A DNA stretch of 64,000 bases from NCBI GenBank assembly GCA_023451825.1, contig JAEXYA010000007.1, positions 19,015 to 83,014 of the forward strand, in the 5' to 3' direction. Position numbers and translations under genes: made by a program. Each line of letters begins with the position of its first letter. Within the stretch, counting starts at the first letter, position 1. Shown in pieces: positions 43,675 through 52,090 of the stretch. This stretch comes from Pseudomonadota bacterium (GTDB lineage: Bacteria > Pseudomonadota > Alphaproteobacteria > Rhizobiales > Xanthobacteraceae). The notes below the pieces were generated by a model that saw only the letters and a list, made by a program, of their open reading frames with translations, was not told where the DNA came from and did no database searches.

Positions 43675-43757
43675 TGTAGGGTGGGCAAAGCGTAGCGTGC
43701 CCACCATCAAGTGCTCGAAGGGAGAAGGTGGGCACGCTGCGCTTTGCCCACCCTACA
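43675..43757. repeat. palindromic dispersed repeat, GTAGGGTGGGC type (copy 1)
   Basis: An 83-bp element with inverted ends TGTAGGGTGGGCAAAGCG and CGCTTTGCCCACCCTACA and a second inner pair (GTGCCCACC / GGTGGGCAC). It lies between the convergent ends of the small protein and the aldehyde dehydrogenase. A related element occurs at 61473-61560. Translated, these give the peptide VGWAKRSVPT. Confidence 0.9.
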
Positions 43758-43761
43758 GGCC

Positions 43762-45186
43762 TTAGCCGAACTTGTGCGAAACGTTCTTCGTCACCGTGTA
43801 GCAACCAAGCCCTTCGATGCCGCCTTCGCGGCCGTAGCCTGAATCCTTCACGCCGCCGAACGGTGTCTCCGCTGTCGATGCCACAAAGTGGTTGATGGTG
43901 AGATTGCCCGTTTCCACATCGTTCGAGATACGCTGCACATTGTCCGCCGAATTCGTGAACGCATAGGCGGCAAGTCCAAAGGGCAGGGCGTTCGCCTTGG
44001 CGATGGCCTCATCCAGATCCTTCACCGGATTGACCAGCGCCAACGGGCCGAACGGCTCTTCATTCATCGCCAACGCATCATCGGGCACATCGGCCAGCAC
44101 GGTGAGTGGATAGAAATAGCCGCGATTGTTGATACGTTCGCCGCCGGCCAGCACGCGCGCGCCGCGCTTTTTCGCGTCGCTCACCAGCCGCTCCATCGCG
44201 TCGACGCGGCGCGGATTGGCCAAAGGGCCGAGCTGCGTCGCGGGATCCATGCCATTGCCGATCTTCAGCGCCGCAGCGCCTTCGGCAAAGGTTTTTGCGA
44301 ACACGTCGAAATTCTTCTCCTGGACGAAGAAGCGCGTCGGCGCGACGCAGACCTGGCCGGCATTACGCGACTTGGTCGCGACCGATGCTTTGGCAGTCGC
44401 CACCGGATCGACGTCATCGCACACGATGACGGGACCATGTCCGCCAAGCTCCATGATCGCCGGCTTCATCGCCTGGCCGGCCATGGCGGCCAGATGCTTG
44501 CCCACCGGCACTGAGCCGGTGAAAGTAATCAGGCGGATCGCATCATGCGGCACAAGGTAGCTGGAAATCTCATTGGGATCGCCGAACACCAGATTGAGTA
44601 CGCCCTTCGGCAGCCCTGCGTCGTGGAAGGCGCGGACCAGCTGCAGCGCGCCGGCCGGTGTTTCTTCCGATGCCTTTAGGATGATCGAGCAACCCGACGA
44701 CAGCGCGCCCGCCACCTTCCGGCCCGGTGAGCTCATCGGGAAATTCCACGGCGAGAACGCTGCCACCGGACCGATCGGCTGGCGATAGACCGTGTGCTGC
44801 AGGCCAGGCCCGGCGGGGATCACGCGGCCATAGAGGCGCATGCCTTCGGTGGCATCCCATTCGATGATCTCCGCACCGCGCAAAATTTCGAGCTTGGCTT
44901 GCTCCAGCGGCTTGCCCTGTTCGAGCGTCATCGCGACGGCCATCTCGTCCACGCGCGCGCGGATCAGCGCTGCAGCCTTGAGGATGATCTGCGCGCGCGC
45001 ATTGGGCGCGGTCTTGCGCCAGACCTGGAAGCCGCGCTGCGCCGCGTCCAGCGCATCGTCGAGATCGGCGCGGGTGGCATGCGGCACGGTCCCGATCACG
45101 CTCTCATCGGCAGGATTGATGATCGGCGCGCCCGAGGCCCGGCGCCACTGTCCGTCTACGTAAAGCTCGATCTCTGGATAGGCCAT
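43762..45186 (-). CDS. NAD(P)-dependent aldehyde dehydrogenase (succinate-semialdehyde dehydrogenase-like)
   Basis: A 474-residue aldehyde dehydrogenase of the class including GabD. It has FTGSVPVGKHLAAM, the general-base Glu in MELGGHGPVIVCDD (near residue 240) and the nucleophilic Cys in NAGQVCVAPTRF (near 275). The C-terminal ETPFGGVKDSGYGREGG is typical of semialdehyde dehydrogenases. The ATG at 45186 begins the conserved MAYPEIELYVDGQW; the longer frame to 45249 is not conserved in style. It is divergent from the third Bug operon across a 268-bp gap with two tandem palindromes. It may oxidise an aldehyde released by that operon. Confidence 0.92.
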   Translation of the reverse strand: MAYPEIELYVDGQWRRASGAPIINPADESVIGTVPHATRADLDDALDAAQRGFQVWRKTAPNARAQIILKAAALIRARVDEMAVAMTLEQGKPLEQAKLEILRGAEIIEWDATEGMRLYGRVIPAGPGLQHTVYRQPIGPVAAFSPWNFPMSSPGRKVAGALSSGCSIILKASEETPAGALQLVRAFHDAGLPKGVLNLVFGDPNEISSYLVPHDAIRLITFTGSVPVGKHLAAMAGQAMKPAIMELGGHGPVIVCDDVDPVATAKASVATKSRNAGQVCVAPTRFFVQEKNFDVFAKTFAEGAAALKIGNGMDPATQLGPLANPRRVDAMERLVSDAKKRGARVLAGGERINNRGYFYPLTVLADVPDDALAMNEEPFGPLALVNPVKDLDEAIAKANALPFGLAAYAFTNSADNVQRISNDVETGNLTINHFVASTAETPFGGVKDSGYGREGGIEGLGCYTVTKNVSHKFG

Positions 45187-45255
45187 TTCGAAGTCTGCTT
45201 TCTTGATCGTTGGAAGCGGTTGACTCCGCCTCGCTTGCGCGGCAATCAATCATAT

Positions 45256-45292
45256 GTTCACATAATAGAACAAGCGTTCTGTCTAATAGAAC
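45256..45292. promoter_or_regulatory. two tandem palindromic operators (GTTC-N8/9-GAAC)
   Basis: Site 1, GTTCACATAATAGAAC (45256-45271), and site 2, GTTCTGTCTAATAGAAC (45276-45292), share the half-site AATAGAAC. Their centres are about 20.5 bp apart, two helical turns, placing both on one DNA face. They lie in the divergent gap between the aldehyde dehydrogenase (start 45186) and the Bug gene (start 45455). The IclR protein encoded in the same operon (49875) is the obvious candidate ligand; this is inference. Confidence 0.6.
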
Positions 45293-45454
45293 AATCTGGA
45301 ATTTGATCAGGTCGAAGATGCAGACGATCGGACCATACGAGACGGCGACGACCGCAACGGCTGATGCCGCGACGCGCGCTTTCCATGTGCCGGTCATCGC
45401 GCGTCGGATGCACTGAACAACAAACCTTCAAGAAGATGGGTTGGGAGTAGAGAC

Positions 45455-46450
45455 ATGAGAGGGCACAAGGCCGCGTGGGCGCTGACCCGCCGGGCAGCGA
45501 TCGCAGGTGCATTCGCCGCAAGCGCCATGGCGCTGATGCCGGCACAGGCGCAGGACGCGTATCCAGCTAAGATGATCCGCCTGCTGGTGCCGTTCCCGGC
45601 CGGCAGCGCCACCGACGTGGAAGCCCGCTTCCTCGCGGAGAAGGTCGGCGCTGTGCTCGGCCAGAAAGTCCTGGTCGACAACAAGCCGGGCGCCAACGCG
45701 AATATCGGCGCCGCCGAAGTCGCGCGCGCGGCAGGCGATGGCTACACGCTCTATCTCGCCACCAACTCGACCCATTCGGCCAATGTGCATCTCTACAACA
45801 AGATGCCGTTTGATCCCGTCGCCGACTTCACGCCGATCGCGCGGCTGACGCGCAATCCGCTGGTGATGGTGGTGAACAAGGACTTTCCGGCAAAAGACCT
45901 CAAGGAATTCATCGCTTACGGCAAGGCCAATCCGGGCAAGCTGAGCTATGGCTCCGGCAACACCGGCAGCATGGCCGCCGCGCAGCTGGTGCGCTCGCTG
46001 GCGACGATCGATGCGGTGCGCATCTCCTATCCCGGCACGCCGCAGGCGATCACCGATCTGCTCGGCGGCCGCATCGAATTCGTTATCACCGACGTCGCGG
46101 TCACGCGCGAATTCATCAACAATGGCAGCCTTCGCGCGCTCGGCGTGACCACGGTGCAGCGTGTGTCGTCGCTACCGAACGTGCCGCCGATGGCCGAAGT
46201 CGGTCTGCCCGGCTACGAATTCGCCGCGTGGAGCGGCCTGTTCGGCCCGAAGAATGTGCCGGCCGATGTGGTCGAGAAGCTCAACAAGGCGTTCCTTCAG
46301 GTGATGGCGACGGATGAAGCGAAGAAGTTCTTTGCCGATATCGGCCTCGAGCCGGATGTATCGACGCCCGCGGGCCTCGCCGAGCATGTGACCAAGCAGA
46401 CCGAGCTGTGGGGCAAAATCATCAAGGAGTCCGGCCTTGAAAAAATCTGA
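45455..46450 (+). CDS. Bug-family (TctC-type) periplasmic solute-binding protein
   Basis: A 331-residue Bug protein with a twin-arginine-like start (LTRRAAIAGAFAASAMAL) and cleavage near AQAQD (residue about 31). The mature motif is YPAKMIRLLVPFPAGSATD, followed by DNKPGANANIGAAEV and GYTLYLATNSTHSAN. GGGAG precedes the ATG. It is the first gene of an eight-gene operon ending in tcuAB copy 2. With TcuAB lacking its usual TcuC transporter, this protein is a candidate tricarboxylate-like binder, but no TctA/TctB is in the window. Confidence 0.92.
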   Translation: MRGHKAAWALTRRAAIAGAFAASAMALMPAQAQDAYPAKMIRLLVPFPAGSATDVEARFLAEKVGAVLGQKVLVDNKPGANANIGAAEVARAAGDGYTLYLATNSTHSANVHLYNKMPFDPVADFTPIARLTRNPLVMVVNKDFPAKDLKEFIAYGKANPGKLSYGSGNTGSMAAAQLVRSLATIDAVRISYPGTPQAITDLLGGRIEFVITDVAVTREFINNGSLRALGVTTVQRVSSLPNVPPMAEVGLPGYEFAAWSGLFGPKNVPADVVEKLNKAFLQVMATDEAKKFFADIGLEPDVSTPAGLAEHVTKQTELWGKIIKESGLEKI

Positions 46451-46832
46451 TCCCGTCACCGCGACCTTCGAGCAGTTGCCGACGCTGCTCGAGCGCGACG
46501 CCGCGCTGATCACGCGTGGCCGCTTGCTCGATGTCGATTGCCTGCTTGGCTCGACCGAGCAGGTTTATCACGTCTCCATCCGCGCCGGCCGCATCATTGA
46601 CATGGTGCCGGCGCCGGTGCTGATGCGCTCGTCGACCTTCAGTTATCGCGCCACGCCCGAGGCATGGACTGCGTTCTGGCAGCCGATGCCGAAGGCCGGC
46701 TGGCATGATCTGCTCTCGCTCACCAAGCGCGGCGCCGCCACGCTCGAAGGCGACATCAAGCCGTTCATGACCCATCTGCAATATTTCAAGGATCTGCTGG
46801 CGCTGCCGCGCAACGCCGGAGGTGCAGCATGA
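46437..46832 (+). CDS. small SCP2-like protein, TTG start
   Basis: A 131-residue cytoplasmic protein. The pattern STEQVYHVSIRAGRIIDM, then FSYRATPEAWTAFWQPMPK and a final HLQYFKDLLALPR, resembles SCP2/sterol-carrier-like proteins that sit beside alpha/beta hydrolases. The start is TTG at 46437, with AAGGAG 7 nt upstream, overlapping the end of the Bug gene by 14 bp. Its ATG-overlapping stop couples it to the hydrolase. A lipid- or acyl-ligand-binding role is a guess; the family assignment is tentative. Confidence 0.6.
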   Translation: MKKSDPVTATFEQLPTLLERDAALITRGRLLDVDCLLGSTEQVYHVSIRAGRIIDMVPAPVLMRSSTFSYRATPEAWTAFWQPMPKAGWHDLLSLTKRGAATLEGDIKPFMTHLQYFKDLLALPRNAGGAA

Positions 46833-47686
46833 CCGCTTACATCGAGCCGATGGTCGGCCGCTACGTGCATGTCGATATCGACGGCACCATGCACCGGATC
46901 TATTTCGAGGAGGCGGGGCAGGGCATTCCGCTGGTCTGCCTGCACACCGCCGGCTCCGACAATCGCCAGTGGCGCTATCTGCTGGCTGATGAAGAGTTCA
47001 CAAAACACTACCGCATCATCGCCTTCGATCTGCCCTGGCATGGCAAATCGAATCCCCCGGCCAATTGGGACGGCAGCGAGTATCAGCTCACCACCAAGCG
47101 CTATACGCAGACCATCCGCGCCTTCTGTGCGGCGCTCGCTCTCGACAAGCCCGTGGTGATGGGCTGCTCCATCGGCGGCCGCATCGTGCTTAACCTCGCC
47201 ATTGATCACGCCAGCGAATTCCGCGCGCTGATCGGTCTCGAAGCCGCCGATTTCCAAGCGCCGTGGTACGACACCGCCTGGCTCAACCGTCCTGACGTCC
47301 ATGGCGGCGAAGTCTGCGCCGCGCTGGTGTCTGGCCTTGTCGCGCCGCAGTCGCCGCCGGAAGCGCGGATGGAAACGCTGTGGGCCTACAAGCAGGGCGG
47401 ACCCGGCGTGTTCAAGGGCGACCTCTATTTCTATCGCGTCGATGGCGACCTGCGTGGTCGCACCGCTGCGATCGATACCAAGACCTGTCCGCTCTATCTG
47501 CTCACCGGCGAATACGATTTCTCGTGCTCGCCCGAGGACACGGTTCGCACGGCTTCCAGCATTGCGGGGGCAGAAGTGACGGTCATGGAAGCGCTCGGTC
47601 ATTTTCCGATGAGCGAGAATCCTGCGCAGTTCCGGCGTTACATCGCGCCGGTGCTCGAGACGATCAAACAAAAACACAGTTCCTGA
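46829..47686 (+). CDS. alpha/beta hydrolase
   Basis: A 285-residue alpha/beta-fold hydrolase. The oxyanion-region motif is LVCLHTAGSDNRQWRYL (near residue 31). The nucleophile elbow is GCSIGG (Ser near 111), the acid is Asp in LTGEYDF (near 230), and the His is in EALGHFPMSENP (near 255). All three catalytic residues are visible. It hydrolyses an ester, lactone or C-C bond; meta-cleavage-type hydrolases have this layout. It starts on the stop of the small SCP2-like gene and precedes an ABC binding protein. Confidence 0.9.
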   Translation: MTAYIEPMVGRYVHVDIDGTMHRIYFEEAGQGIPLVCLHTAGSDNRQWRYLLADEEFTKHYRIIAFDLPWHGKSNPPANWDGSEYQLTTKRYTQTIRAFCAALALDKPVVMGCSIGGRIVLNLAIDHASEFRALIGLEAADFQAPWYDTAWLNRPDVHGGEVCAALVSGLVAPQSPPEARMETLWAYKQGGPGVFKGDLYFYRVDGDLRGRTAAIDTKTCPLYLLTGEYDFSCSPEDTVRTASSIAGAEVTVMEALGHFPMSENPAQFRRYIAPVLETIKQKHSS

Positions 47687-47699
47687 GGAGGGGCATCAG

Positions 47700-48905
47700 A
47701 TGAAATCTGTGAAGACCGCATTCTATTTATCCGCCGCGCTGATGCTGTCGGCCCATGCCGCCAGCGCGCAGGAGACGATCAAGATCGGCGTGCTCAATGA
47801 CCAGTCCGGCGTGTTCGCCGACAATGGCGGCACCGGCTCCGTCGCGGCGGCCAAGCTCGCAGCCGAGGAGTTCGGCGGCGAGATCAACGGCATGAAGATC
47901 GAGATCATCACCGCCGATCACCAGAACAAGCCGGATGTCGCTGCGGCGACCGCGCGCCGCTGGATCGACAATGAGAAGGTCGACATGATCGCGGACGGCG
48001 CCGCATCGTCGGCCGGCTTCGCGATCCTCGAAGTCGCCAAGCAGAAGAACAAGATCTTTGTTGTCAGCGGGCCGGGCTCGTCGGATTTCACCGGCAAGGC
48101 CTGCTCACCGGTCTCCTTCCACTTCAATTACGACACCTATGCGCTGTCGAAGCTGACCTCGGAAGCCATCACCAAGGCCGGCGGCAACACCTGGTACTTC
48201 ATCTCCGCCGACTATGCTTTCGGCCACGCGTTGCAGCGTGACGCCACCAAATTCATCGAAGGCGCCGGCGGCAAGGTGATCGGCTCCTCCGCGCATCCGC
48301 TCGGCACCGCCGACATGGCCTCCTTCCTGCTGCAGGCGCAGGGCTCCAAGGCCAAGGTCGTCGGCCTCGCCACCTCGGGCGCCGATGTGCAGACCGCCAT
48401 CAAGCAGGCCGGCGAATTCGGCATCGTCGAGAGCGGCCAGCAGCTCGCCGGCCTCCTCGTCTTCATCACTGACGTCAATGCGCTCGGCCTCAAGGCGACG
48501 CAGGGCCTGCAGGTGACGACGTCATTCTACTGGGATCTCAACGAGCAGACCCGCGCCTGGGCCAAGCGCTATTTCGCGCTGACCAATAACAAGGTCCCGA
48601 GCATGGTGCAGGCCGGCGTCTATAGCGGCGTGCATCACTATCTCGCCGCGGTGAAGGCCGCGGGCACCAAGGACACCGATGCCGTTGCCAAGAAAATGCA
48701 CGAGCTGAAGGTCAACGATGCCTATAACAAGGACGTCACCGTGCGTCCGGACGGCCGCGTGCTGCACACCATGTATCTGATGCAGGTGAAGAAGCCGGAA
48801 GAATCGAAGTACAAATTCGATTTCTACAAGACCGTCACCACCTCGCTCGGCGAGCAGGCCTTCCGCCCGATGAGCGAAGGCGGCTGCCCGCTGGTCAAGG
48901 GCTGA
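47700..48905 (+). CDS. branched-chain-type ABC periplasmic binding protein, orphan
   Basis: A 401-residue LivK-like type-I binding protein. The signal peptide is MKSVKTAFYLSAALMLSAHA, cleaved near ASAQ (residue about 24). The mature start is ETIKIGVLNDQSGVFADNGG, with PDVAAATARRWIDNEKVDMI further on. No permease or ATPase lies in this operon; the only such genes in the window belong to the operon at 27.4-30.8 kb, which already has its own binding protein. It could supply that transporter. A 9-bp GC stem-loop follows its stop, which may stabilise the upstream mRNA. Confidence 0.92.
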   Translation: MKSVKTAFYLSAALMLSAHAASAQETIKIGVLNDQSGVFADNGGTGSVAAAKLAAEEFGGEINGMKIEIITADHQNKPDVAAATARRWIDNEKVDMIADGAASSAGFAILEVAKQKNKIFVVSGPGSSDFTGKACSPVSFHFNYDTYALSKLTSEAITKAGGNTWYFISADYAFGHALQRDATKFIEGAGGKVIGSSAHPLGTADMASFLLQAQGSKAKVVGLATSGADVQTAIKQAGEFGIVESGQQLAGLLVFITDVNALGLKATQGLQVTTSFYWDLNEQTRAWAKRYFALTNNKVPSMVQAGVYSGVHHYLAAVKAAGTKDTDAVAKKMHELKVNDAYNKDVTVRPDGRVLHTMYLMQVKKPEESKYKFDFYKTVTTSLGEQAFRPMSEGGCPLVKG

Positions 48906-48920
48906 TTCCAAAATTGCTAC

Positions 48921-48941
48921 GGACGCGGCACCGCCGCGTCC
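48921..48941 (+). terminator. GC-rich stem-loop between binding-protein and dehydrogenase genes
   Basis: GGACGCGGC and GCCGCGTCC form a perfect 9-bp stem with a 3-base loop, 16 bp after the binding-protein stop. A T-run (GTTTTTG) lies about 13 bases downstream, too far for a classic terminator. It is more likely an mRNA-stabilising or attenuating hairpin that raises binding-protein expression over the downstream genes. Confidence 0.5.
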
Positions 48942-48979
48942 GCCTCCAATCTCGTTTTTGAATGTAAGGGAAGTGTGGC

Positions 48980-49864
48980 ATGACGACTGCCATTGGATTC
49001 ATCGGTCTGGGTGTGATGGGCGAGCCGATGTGCCGCAATCTCGCAAAGAAGTCGGGCGTGCCCGTCTATGGTTTCGATCGCGCCGACGCGCCGCTCGAAC
49101 GTCTCGCCGAAGTCGGCGTCAAGCGCGCGACCTCGCTCGCCGAGCTCACCAAGACCTGCGACGTCATCTTCATGGCGCTACCGAGCGGCAAGCATGTGCA
49201 GGCGGTGTGCGAAGGCGATGATGGCCTTCTCGCTCATGCCGATGCGCGCCACACCATCGTCGATCTCGGCACCTCGCCGGTGGAAGCCAGCCGCGAGCTG
49301 GCGAAAAAGTTTGCCGCCAAGGGCGCGCAATTCGCCGATGCCCCGATCGCGCGCACGCGGCAGGCTGCCGAAGACGGCACGCTCAGCGTCATGGTCGGCG
49401 CTTCCGCTGCCAATTTCGCAAAACTGCAGCCGCTGATCGCCACTTTCGCCACCGACATCACCCATTGCGGCGATATCGGTGCCGGGCAGGTGGTAAAAAT
49501 CCTCAACAACATGGTGCTGATGGAAACCGTCGTCGCGCTCAGTGAAGCGCTGGAGACGGCGAAGCGCGCCGGCCTCGATCCGAAGGTGGTGTTCGAGACG
49601 CTTGCAAAAGGCTCGGCGGACAGTTTTGCCCTGCGTAATCACGGCATGAAGGCGATGCTGCCGGGCACCTTCCCGGAGCGCGCTTTCTCCACCGAATATG
49701 CCCGCAAGGACATCTCCTATGCGCTCGATCTCGCCAAGTCGGTGAACATCCAGCTGCAGGGCGCGGAACTTGCCGACAAGGTGCTCGGTCAGGCGATTGA
49801 CGCTGGTGACGGCGATCTCTACTGGCCGGTGATCGCCCGCGTCCTCGAGAAAACGCGCATCTGA
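48980..49864 (+). CDS. beta-hydroxyacid dehydrogenase (3-hydroxyisobutyrate dehydrogenase family)
   Basis: A 294-residue NAD(P)-dependent enzyme. The Rossmann motif is IGFIGLGVMGEPMCRNLAKK (residues 5-24). DAPIARTRQAAEDGTLSVMV stands where the family has DAPVSGG, so the substrate loop differs. The catalytic Lys is in GAGQVVKILNNMV (near residue 172). It oxidises a 3-hydroxy acid or reduces a semialdehyde, which could feed the divergent semialdehyde dehydrogenase-like gene. It lies 74 bp after the binding-protein gene, with a stem-loop between. Confidence 0.9.
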   Translation: MTTAIGFIGLGVMGEPMCRNLAKKSGVPVYGFDRADAPLERLAEVGVKRATSLAELTKTCDVIFMALPSGKHVQAVCEGDDGLLAHADARHTIVDLGTSPVEASRELAKKFAAKGAQFADAPIARTRQAAEDGTLSVMVGASAANFAKLQPLIATFATDITHCGDIGAGQVVKILNNMVLMETVVALSEALETAKRAGLDPKVVFETLAKGSADSFALRNHGMKAMLPGTFPERAFSTEYARKDISYALDLAKSVNIQLQGAELADKVLGQAIDAGDGDLYWPVIARVLEKTRI

Positions 49865-49874
49865 TCGGACCCCG

Positions 49875-50624
49875 ATGAACAAGCCTGCAACGAAACCCAA
49901 AGCCGATCTCCCCGCCCGCGAAGGCGGTGAGGGCGTTGCCGCTGTCGAGCGGGCGTTGTCCATCGTCTCCGCTTTGGAAAATGCCGACAAGTCGATGACG
50001 CTCGCCGAACTCGCCGTGCGCACCGGCTTCTATAAGAGCACGATCCTGCGTCTACTGCAGTCATTGATCCCGACCGGCTATGTCACCCGCCTGCCGGACG
50101 GGACCTATGATCTCGGCCCCACTGCCTTTCGTCTCGGCGTCGCCTTCACCCGCAAGAATGCGCTCGGCCACAATGTGGTCCCGGCGCTGCAGGAACTGGT
50201 GGATCGCGGCACCGAAAGCGCGTCGTTCCATGTGCGTCAGGATAGCGACAACCGCGTCTGCCTCTATCGCGTCAATTCGCGTCACGCGACGCTGGATCGC
50301 GTCGAGGCCGGCCACAGCTACGCGCTGCTGCGCGGCGCCGCCGGCCACATCATCCTCGCTTATGACGGCGCCAAAGGTGACCGCTACGATGCCATCCGCG
50401 CCAATGGTAACGACGTTTCGCTCGGCGAACGCGATCCGAGCTGCGCCGCAGTGGCGGCACCGGTGTTCGGTCCGCGTGGCATGCTGGTCGGCGTGATCTC
50501 GCTATCTGGCCCGCGCGAGCGTTTTGGCGAGGCGGAGATCGCGCAGATGAAAGCGACGCTCGGCCCGATCGCGCAGAAGCTCACGCAAAATCTCGGCGGC
50601 GAGTGGCCGGAATTTCAATCCTGA
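49875..50624 (+). CDS. IclR-family transcriptional regulator
   Basis: A 249-residue IclR protein. The winged helix-turn-helix is about residues 17-75 (GVAAVERALSIVSALENAD, TLAELAVRTGFYKSTILRLL) and the effector domain about 90-245 (RLGVAFTRKNALGHNVVPAL, GMLVGVISLSGPRERF). It is embedded inside the operon, 10 bp after the dehydrogenase and 17 bp before tcuA copy 2, an arrangement suited to autoregulation. The tandem palindromes at 45256-45292 upstream of the operon are its likely targets (inference). Confidence 0.92.
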   Translation: MNKPATKPKADLPAREGGEGVAAVERALSIVSALENADKSMTLAELAVRTGFYKSTILRLLQSLIPTGYVTRLPDGTYDLGPTAFRLGVAFTRKNALGHNVVPALQELVDRGTESASFHVRQDSDNRVCLYRVNSRHATLDRVEAGHSYALLRGAAGHIILAYDGAKGDRYDAIRANGNDVSLGERDPSCAAVAAPVFGPRGMLVGVISLSGPRERFGEAEIAQMKATLGPIAQKLTQNLGGEWPEFQS

Positions 50625-50641
50625 GAAAGACTGATTGATCG

Positions 50642-52090
50642 ATGGCTTCGTCCTCATCCATTCCTGATGTTCTCGTCATCGGCGGCGGCAATGCAGCGCT
50701 CTGCTCGGCGCTGATGGCGCGCGAAGCCGGCGCATCGGTGCTGATGCTGGAATCGGCACCGAAGGAATGGCGCGGCGGTAACAGCATGCATGTGCGCAAT
50801 CTCCGCTGCATGCATGACGAGCCGCAGGATGTGCTGGTCGAGGCCTATCCAGAAGAGGAATTCTGGCAGGATCTGCTCAAGGTCACCGGCGGCATCACCA
50901 ATGAACCGCTGGCGCGCATGGTGATCCGCCATTCCTCGCGCTGCCGGCCATGGATGCGCAAGCACGGCGTCCATTTCCAGCCGCCGCTGTCTGGTGCGCT
51001 GCATGTGGCCCGCACCAATGCGTTCTTCATGGGCGGCGGCAAGGCGTTGGTGAATGCGTATTATCGCAGTGCCGAGCAACTTGGTGTCGAGATCCGTTAC
51101 AACACGCCAGTTAAAAGCCTTGAGATCGACGACGGCCAATTCGTCGCCGCCATCACCGAGTCGGGCGAGCGCATCGAAGCGAAGAGCTGCGTGCTCGGCT
51201 GCGGTGGTTTCGAGTCCAATCTCGAATGGCAGCGCGAAGCCTGGGGCCAGAACGAGCGCGGTGAATGGACCGCGGAGAACTTTTTGATCCGCGGCACCCG
51301 TTTCAATCAGGGCGTCCTGCTCAAATTCATGATCGAGGCCGGCGCCGACACCATCGGCGATCCCACCCAGGCTCATTGCGTCGCCATCGACGCGCGCGCG
51401 CCGCTCTATGACGGCGGCATCTGCACGCGCATCGATTGCGTCTCGCTCGGCGTCGTCGTCAATCGCGAAGCCAAACGCTTCTATGACGAAGGCGAAGACT
51501 TTTGGCCAAAGCGCTATGCGATCTGGGGCCGTCTCGTCGCCCAGCAACCCGGCCAGACCGCATGGTCGATCATCGACCAGAAGGCCATCGGCCGCTTCAT
51601 GCCGCCGGTTTTCGATGGCACCAAAGCCGATACGCTGGAAGAACTCGCGGTCAAGATCGGCGTCGACCCCGTCACCTTCATGGAGACGCTGAACGCCTAT
51701 AACGCGGCCTGCCGGCCAGGCACCTTCGATCACACCTCGCTCGACGACTGCGTCACCGAAGGCCTGACCCCGGCCAAGACCCATTGGGCGCGGGTGATCG
51801 ACACCGCGCCGTTCTACGCCTATCCGCTCAAGCCCGGCATCACCTTCACCTATCTCGGCATGAAGACCGACGAGACCGCGGCCTGCCGTTTCGGCAATGT
51901 GGTCAGCACCAATCTGTTTGCCGCGGGCGAGATGGTGGCCGGCAATGTGCTGGGGAAGGGCTACACCGCCGGGGTCGGCATGAGCATCGGCACGGCCTTC
52001 GGCCGCATCGCCGGCGTCAATGCCGCGGCGTCAGCCGGGCATCACCACCCGACATTCGAAGAGGAATTCGCCTATGCCGCCGGTCGCTGA
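50642..52090 (+). CDS. tcuA: TcuA-like FAD-dependent tricarballylate dehydrogenase (copy 2)
   Basis: A 482-residue near-duplicate of the flavoprotein at 37483, with the same FAD motif and full C-terminus. Internal differences are confined to about residues 144-170 (for example EQLGVEIRYNTPVKSLEI here versus EELGVKIRYSTPVKSLDI); the remaining 310 C-terminal residues are identical. DNA differs mostly at silent positions. It starts with ATG and follows an IclR gene instead of a sugar-type binding protein, so the two copies are under different control. Function as for copy 1: dehydrogenation of a tricarballylate-like acid, passing electrons to TcuB. Confidence 0.88.
   Translation: MASSSSIPDVLVIGGGNAALCSALMAREAGASVLMLESAPKEWRGGNSMHVRNLRCMHDEPQDVLVEAYPEEEFWQDLLKVTGGITNEPLARMVIRHSSRCRPWMRKHGVHFQPPLSGALHVARTNAFFMGGGKALVNAYYRSAEQLGVEIRYNTPVKSLEIDDGQFVAAITESGERIEAKSCVLGCGGFESNLEWQREAWGQNERGEWTAENFLIRGTRFNQGVLLKFMIEAGADTIGDPTQAHCVAIDARAPLYDGGICTRIDCVSLGVVVNREAKRFYDEGEDFWPKRYAIWGRLVAQQPGQTAWSIIDQKAIGRFMPPVFDGTKADTLEELAVKIGVDPVTFMETLNAYNAACRPGTFDHTSLDDCVTEGLTPAKTHWARVIDTAPFYAYPLKPGITFTYLGMKTDETAACRFGNVVSTNLFAAGEMVAGNVLGKGYTAGVGMSIGTAFGRIAGVNAAASAGHHHPTFEEEFAYAAGR

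Noticed and set aside
45318..45416. 32-codon frame upstream of the third Bug gene
   Set aside because: It has only a weak AGG upstream, no hydrophobic or conserved pattern, and lies where operon leader sequence is expected.
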